This document shows, in pieces, positions 62,064 through 64,000 of a stretch of DNA of 64,000 nt (position 1 is the first letter of the stretch; every line of letters begins with the position of its first letter). This stretch comes from Candidatus Saccharibacteria bacterium oral taxon 488 (GTDB lineage: Bacteria; Patescibacteriota; Saccharimonadia; Saccharimonadales; Saccharimonadaceae), in NCBI GenBank assembly GCA_010202645.1, contig CP047920.1, forward strand, positions 558,001-622,000. Reading direction: 5' to 3'. Position numbers and translations under genes: made by a program. Below the pieces are notes generated by a model. The model had not been told where the DNA came from. It searched no databases and saw nothing but the letters and a program-made list of their open reading frames with translations.

Positions 62064-63248
62064 TTATTTGTTAATCTTTGTTACCACACCAGCACCAACG
62101 GTACGGCCACCCTCGCGGATAGCAAAGTTCAAACCTTGCTCCATAGCGATTGGGGCGAGCAACTTAACCTTGAAGGTTACAGTGTCGCCTGGCATAACCA
62201 TTTCTTTGTCAGCTGGCAGCTCAACTTCACCGGTCACGTCAGTGGTGCGGAAGTAGAACTGTGGCTTGTAACCCTTGGAGAATGGAGTGTGGCGACCGCC
62301 TTCTTCCTTCTTCAAGATGTATACTTCAGCTTCAAACTCGGTGTGCGGGGTAATGGTGCCCGGCTTTGCCAAGACCTGGCCACGCTCAATGTCAGTCCGC
62401 TCAATACCGCGTAGCAAGACACCAGCGTTGTCGCCTGCTTGACCCTGATCCAGAGACTTCTTAAATGCCTCAATACCGGTCACCACAGACTTCTGGGTTG
62501 GGCGGATACCAACGATTTCAACCTCGTCGTTCAGCTTAACAACACCCTGCTCAATACGACCAGTTGCCACAGTACCGCGACCCTTGATTGAGAAGACGTC
62601 CTCAATTGGCATAATGAATGGCTTGTCCATGTCGCGTGGTGGCTCTGGGATATAGCTATCCATAGCATCAACCAGCTCCATGATGGCGTCTTCGTATTTC
62701 TCGTCGCCTTCCAGCGCCTTGAGAGCTGAACCCTTGATGATCGGTGCATCTTTGTCAAAGCCATTCTTCTCGAGAAGTTCACGAACCTCTTCCTCGATTA
62801 GCTCGACCATATCTGCGTCAGCCATGTCCATCTTGTTGAGGAAGACAACGATCTTTGGCACGCCAACCTGCTTCGCCAGCAGCACGTGCTCGCGGGTTTG
62901 TGGCATCGGGCCGTCGGTTGCCGCAATCACGAGGATCGCGCCGTCAACCTGGGCAGCACCAGTGATCATGTTCTTGACGTAGTCAGCGTGGCCTGGCATG
63001 TCAACGTGTGCGTAGTGACGGTTCGGTGACTCGTATTCTTGGTGCGAGCTGGCGATGGTAATACCGCGCTGGCGCTCTTCTGGTGCGTTGTCGATCTGGT
63101 CGTACGCAATTGGTTTGTTAACTGCGCTTGGGAGGCGCTTTGCGAGCACTGCCGTAATTGCGGCGGTCAGTGTCGTCTTGCCGTGGTCAACGTGGCCCAT
63201 TGTACCCACGTTAACGTGCGGCTTGCTTCGGTCAAATGCATCTGCCAT
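62064..63248 (-). CDS. tuf: Elongation factor Tu
   Basis: The 394-residue GTPase has [14 protein letters not shown] (G1), [11 protein letters not shown] (G2), [12 protein letters not shown] (G3) and FLNKMDMAD (G4), plus domains 2 and 3 to the C-terminal [11 protein letters not shown]. It delivers aminoacyl-tRNA. A conventional leader with AAGGAG and a strong promoter (63324-63352) reflect high expression. Confidence 0.98.
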   Translation of the reverse strand: MADAFDRSKPHVNVGTMGHVDHGKTTLTAAITAVLAKRLPSAVNKPIAYDQIDNAPEERQRGITIASSHQEYESPNRHYAHVDMPGHADYVKNMITGAAQVDGAILVIAATDGPMPQTREHVLLAKQVGVPKIVVFLNKMDMADADMVELIEEEVRELLEKNGFDKDAPIIKGSALKALEGDEKYEDAIMELVDAMDSYIPEPPRDMDKPFIMPIEDVFSIKGRGTVATGRIEQGVVKLNDEVEIVGIRPTQKSVVTGIEAFKKSLDQGQAGDNAGVLLRGIERTDIERGQVLAKPGTITPHTEFEAEVYILKKEEGGRHTPFSKGYKPQFYFRTTDVTGEVELPADKEMVMPGDTVTFKVKLLAPIAMEQGLNFAIREGGRTVGAGVVTKINK

Positions 63249-63323
63249 TTGTAGAAGTTCTCCTTTTTTAATAATATTTTCACGCGATAAGCCCCCGAAA
63301 AAGGCTCCACGGCGTATGGGCTA

Positions 63324-63352
63324 ATTATAACTGGTTTGCAAACTGTTGTAAA
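63324..63352 (-). promoter_or_regulatory. Promoter of tuf
   Basis: TTTACA (63347-63352) and TATAAT (63324-63329) are separated by 17 bp on the minus strand. The divergent promoter for the next gene (TTGCAA 63336-63341, TATACT 63360-63365, 18 bp apart) overlaps this region. Confidence 0.75.
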
Positions 63353-63371
63353 TAGGGTTTATACTATGAGC

Positions 63372-63890
63372 ATGAGTATCTTTTCTAAGAAAGCAACACC
63401 TGAAGCAACCCGCACTAGTGTATATCCAAAACGATTATCATATGACGAGCGTCAGGAGCTAAATGCCGAGTATGATCGTCGTCATCAAACCAGTCTACCG
63501 AAGCTACCCTCTTTAAGTATCGCCTTCCTTCTAACCATAGCGCTCGCAGCAACCTGGATGTTCATCAAGCTCACCACCTTATTTATCAAGGCCAGCGGAC
63601 AGTCTGCCGTCTTTCTATTATTCTTTCTATTTATCTTCATCGCGATCTGCTACGGTGTTACATTTTTCTACGTCAAGCGCACCCTTGATAGGCTCAGCGT
63701 TAGTGGCACAAAATTTGTTATCGTTTACGTCGCACTCATTAGTGTCGTACTCGGGTGCTGCCACCAACTCGGTGTCGCTCCCTTTCACACACTTCTGTTA
63801 CTGCCGCTCCCAACTTTGTTGGTCGCTACTGGTGGACACTACGTTGCGACGAGTATACTCGCCAAATGCTGCGTCCATTTTGAATGGTGA
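63372..63890 (+). CDS. Multi-spanning membrane protein, unknown function
   Basis: The 172-residue protein has a charged N-terminus (about 45 residues) and four hydrophobic segments (LSIAFLLTIALAATWMFIKL, VFLLFFLFIFIAICYGVTFF, IVYVALISVVLGCCHQLGV). Function not recognised. The ATG at 63372 follows TATACT by exactly 6 nt, so the start 6 bp upstream (63366) is less likely. No gene lies after it before the window end. Confidence 0.65.
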   Translation: MSIFSKKATPEATRTSVYPKRLSYDERQELNAEYDRRHQTSLPKLPSLSIAFLLTIALAATWMFIKLTTLFIKASGQSAVFLLFFLFIFIAICYGVTFFYVKRTLDRLSVSGTKFVIVYVALISVVLGCCHQLGVAPFHTLLLLPLPTLLVATGGHYVATSILAKCCVHFEW

Positions 63891-63980
63891 TATCAATAAT
63901 TGTATTATATACAACACTTTCTTACAGGGTTAGATTGTTGTAATTATTACTTTTTGTTTATTATTTTCTCTGTGATGTCG

Positions 63981-63986
63981 TATACT
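63981..63986 (+). promoter_or_regulatory. -10 element near the window end
   Basis: TATACT lies 5 nt before an ATG (63992) and 7 nt before a GTG (63994). By the rule seen elsewhere a leaderless gene may begin at the GTG and continue past the end. The 90-bp region before it is AT-rich and shows no gene. Confidence 0.4.
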
Positions 63987-64000
63987 GAAGAATGTGTATC

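Noticed and set aside
1..64000. CRISPR array or cas genes, transposases, rRNA genes, replication origin
   Set aside because: No regular direct repeats with spacers, no transposase or Cas motifs, no rRNA segments and no dnaA-box cluster were seen.

Overview
The window looks like a dense chromosome segment from a Candidate Phyla Radiation bacterium, most likely a Saccharibacterium (TM7). I infer this from the gene set and protein character: a DUF5665 protein, PfkB kinase next to class II aldolase, split transketolase, a nucleotide-salvage gene cluster, type IV pilus parts, and no biosynthetic pathways for amino acids, nucleotides or lipids. I ran no database search. The code is standard, because UGA is a normal stop (for example at the end of gatA). 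Coding density is very high, with many 1-20 bp overlaps, and all three tRNA genes encode their CCA end.

Layout: 1-8.5 kb holds pyk (5' end), rnc, a Nudix gene, nusB, rpmF, a secreted small protein, leuS, a membrane-anchored protein, murF, a candidate small RNA and a GNAT gene. 8.5-12 kb holds pta and a five-gene cluster of nucleotide-sanitation and deoxyribosyltransferase-like enzymes. 12-18.5 kb holds ligA, a membrane protein, htpX, lemA and an AbrB-regulated ABC exporter operon. 18.5-21.4 kb holds three tRNA genes, a hydrolase remnant, an AT-rich membrane protein gene and an ABC exporter. 21.4-28.9 kb holds an anchored peptide-binding protein, secG, a pilin, uvrC, a nucleotidyltransferase-like gene, an HD protein and thrE. 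28.9-43.6 kb holds dnaE, galU, gatCAB, a prepilin-propeller protein, uvrB and a LOG-family gene. 43.6-49.4 kb is a central-carbon block (PfkB kinase, fba, tkt halves, rpe, rpiB). 49.4-64 kb holds a secreted HNH nuclease, pepN, an rnhB-yraN fusion, rplS, malic enzyme, pilB, a SpoU methylase, an FG-GAP protein, rpsJ, a zincin-like gene, ldh and tuf.

The genes suggest a fermentative host-dependent cell: glycolysis and non-oxidative pentose phosphate steps lead to pyruvate, lactate (ldh) and acetyl phosphate (pta), with malic enzyme joining in. Peptides come in through surface binding and PepN, nucleotides through a secreted nuclease and the sanitation cluster, and pili may give surface contact.

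Three features stand out. (1) A 110-bp hairpin-forming element is present twice, inside leuS and inside the rnhB-yraN gene, and is translated in the same frame in both. This resembles the Rickettsia palindromic elements. (2) More than twenty genes have a -10 hexamer ending exactly 6 or 7 nt before the start codon, which implies widespread leaderless transcription; Shine-Dalgarno leaders are mostly kept for highly expressed and operon-internal genes. (3) Three genes each carry a single-base loss in a short homopolymer; these may be assembly errors or real lesions.
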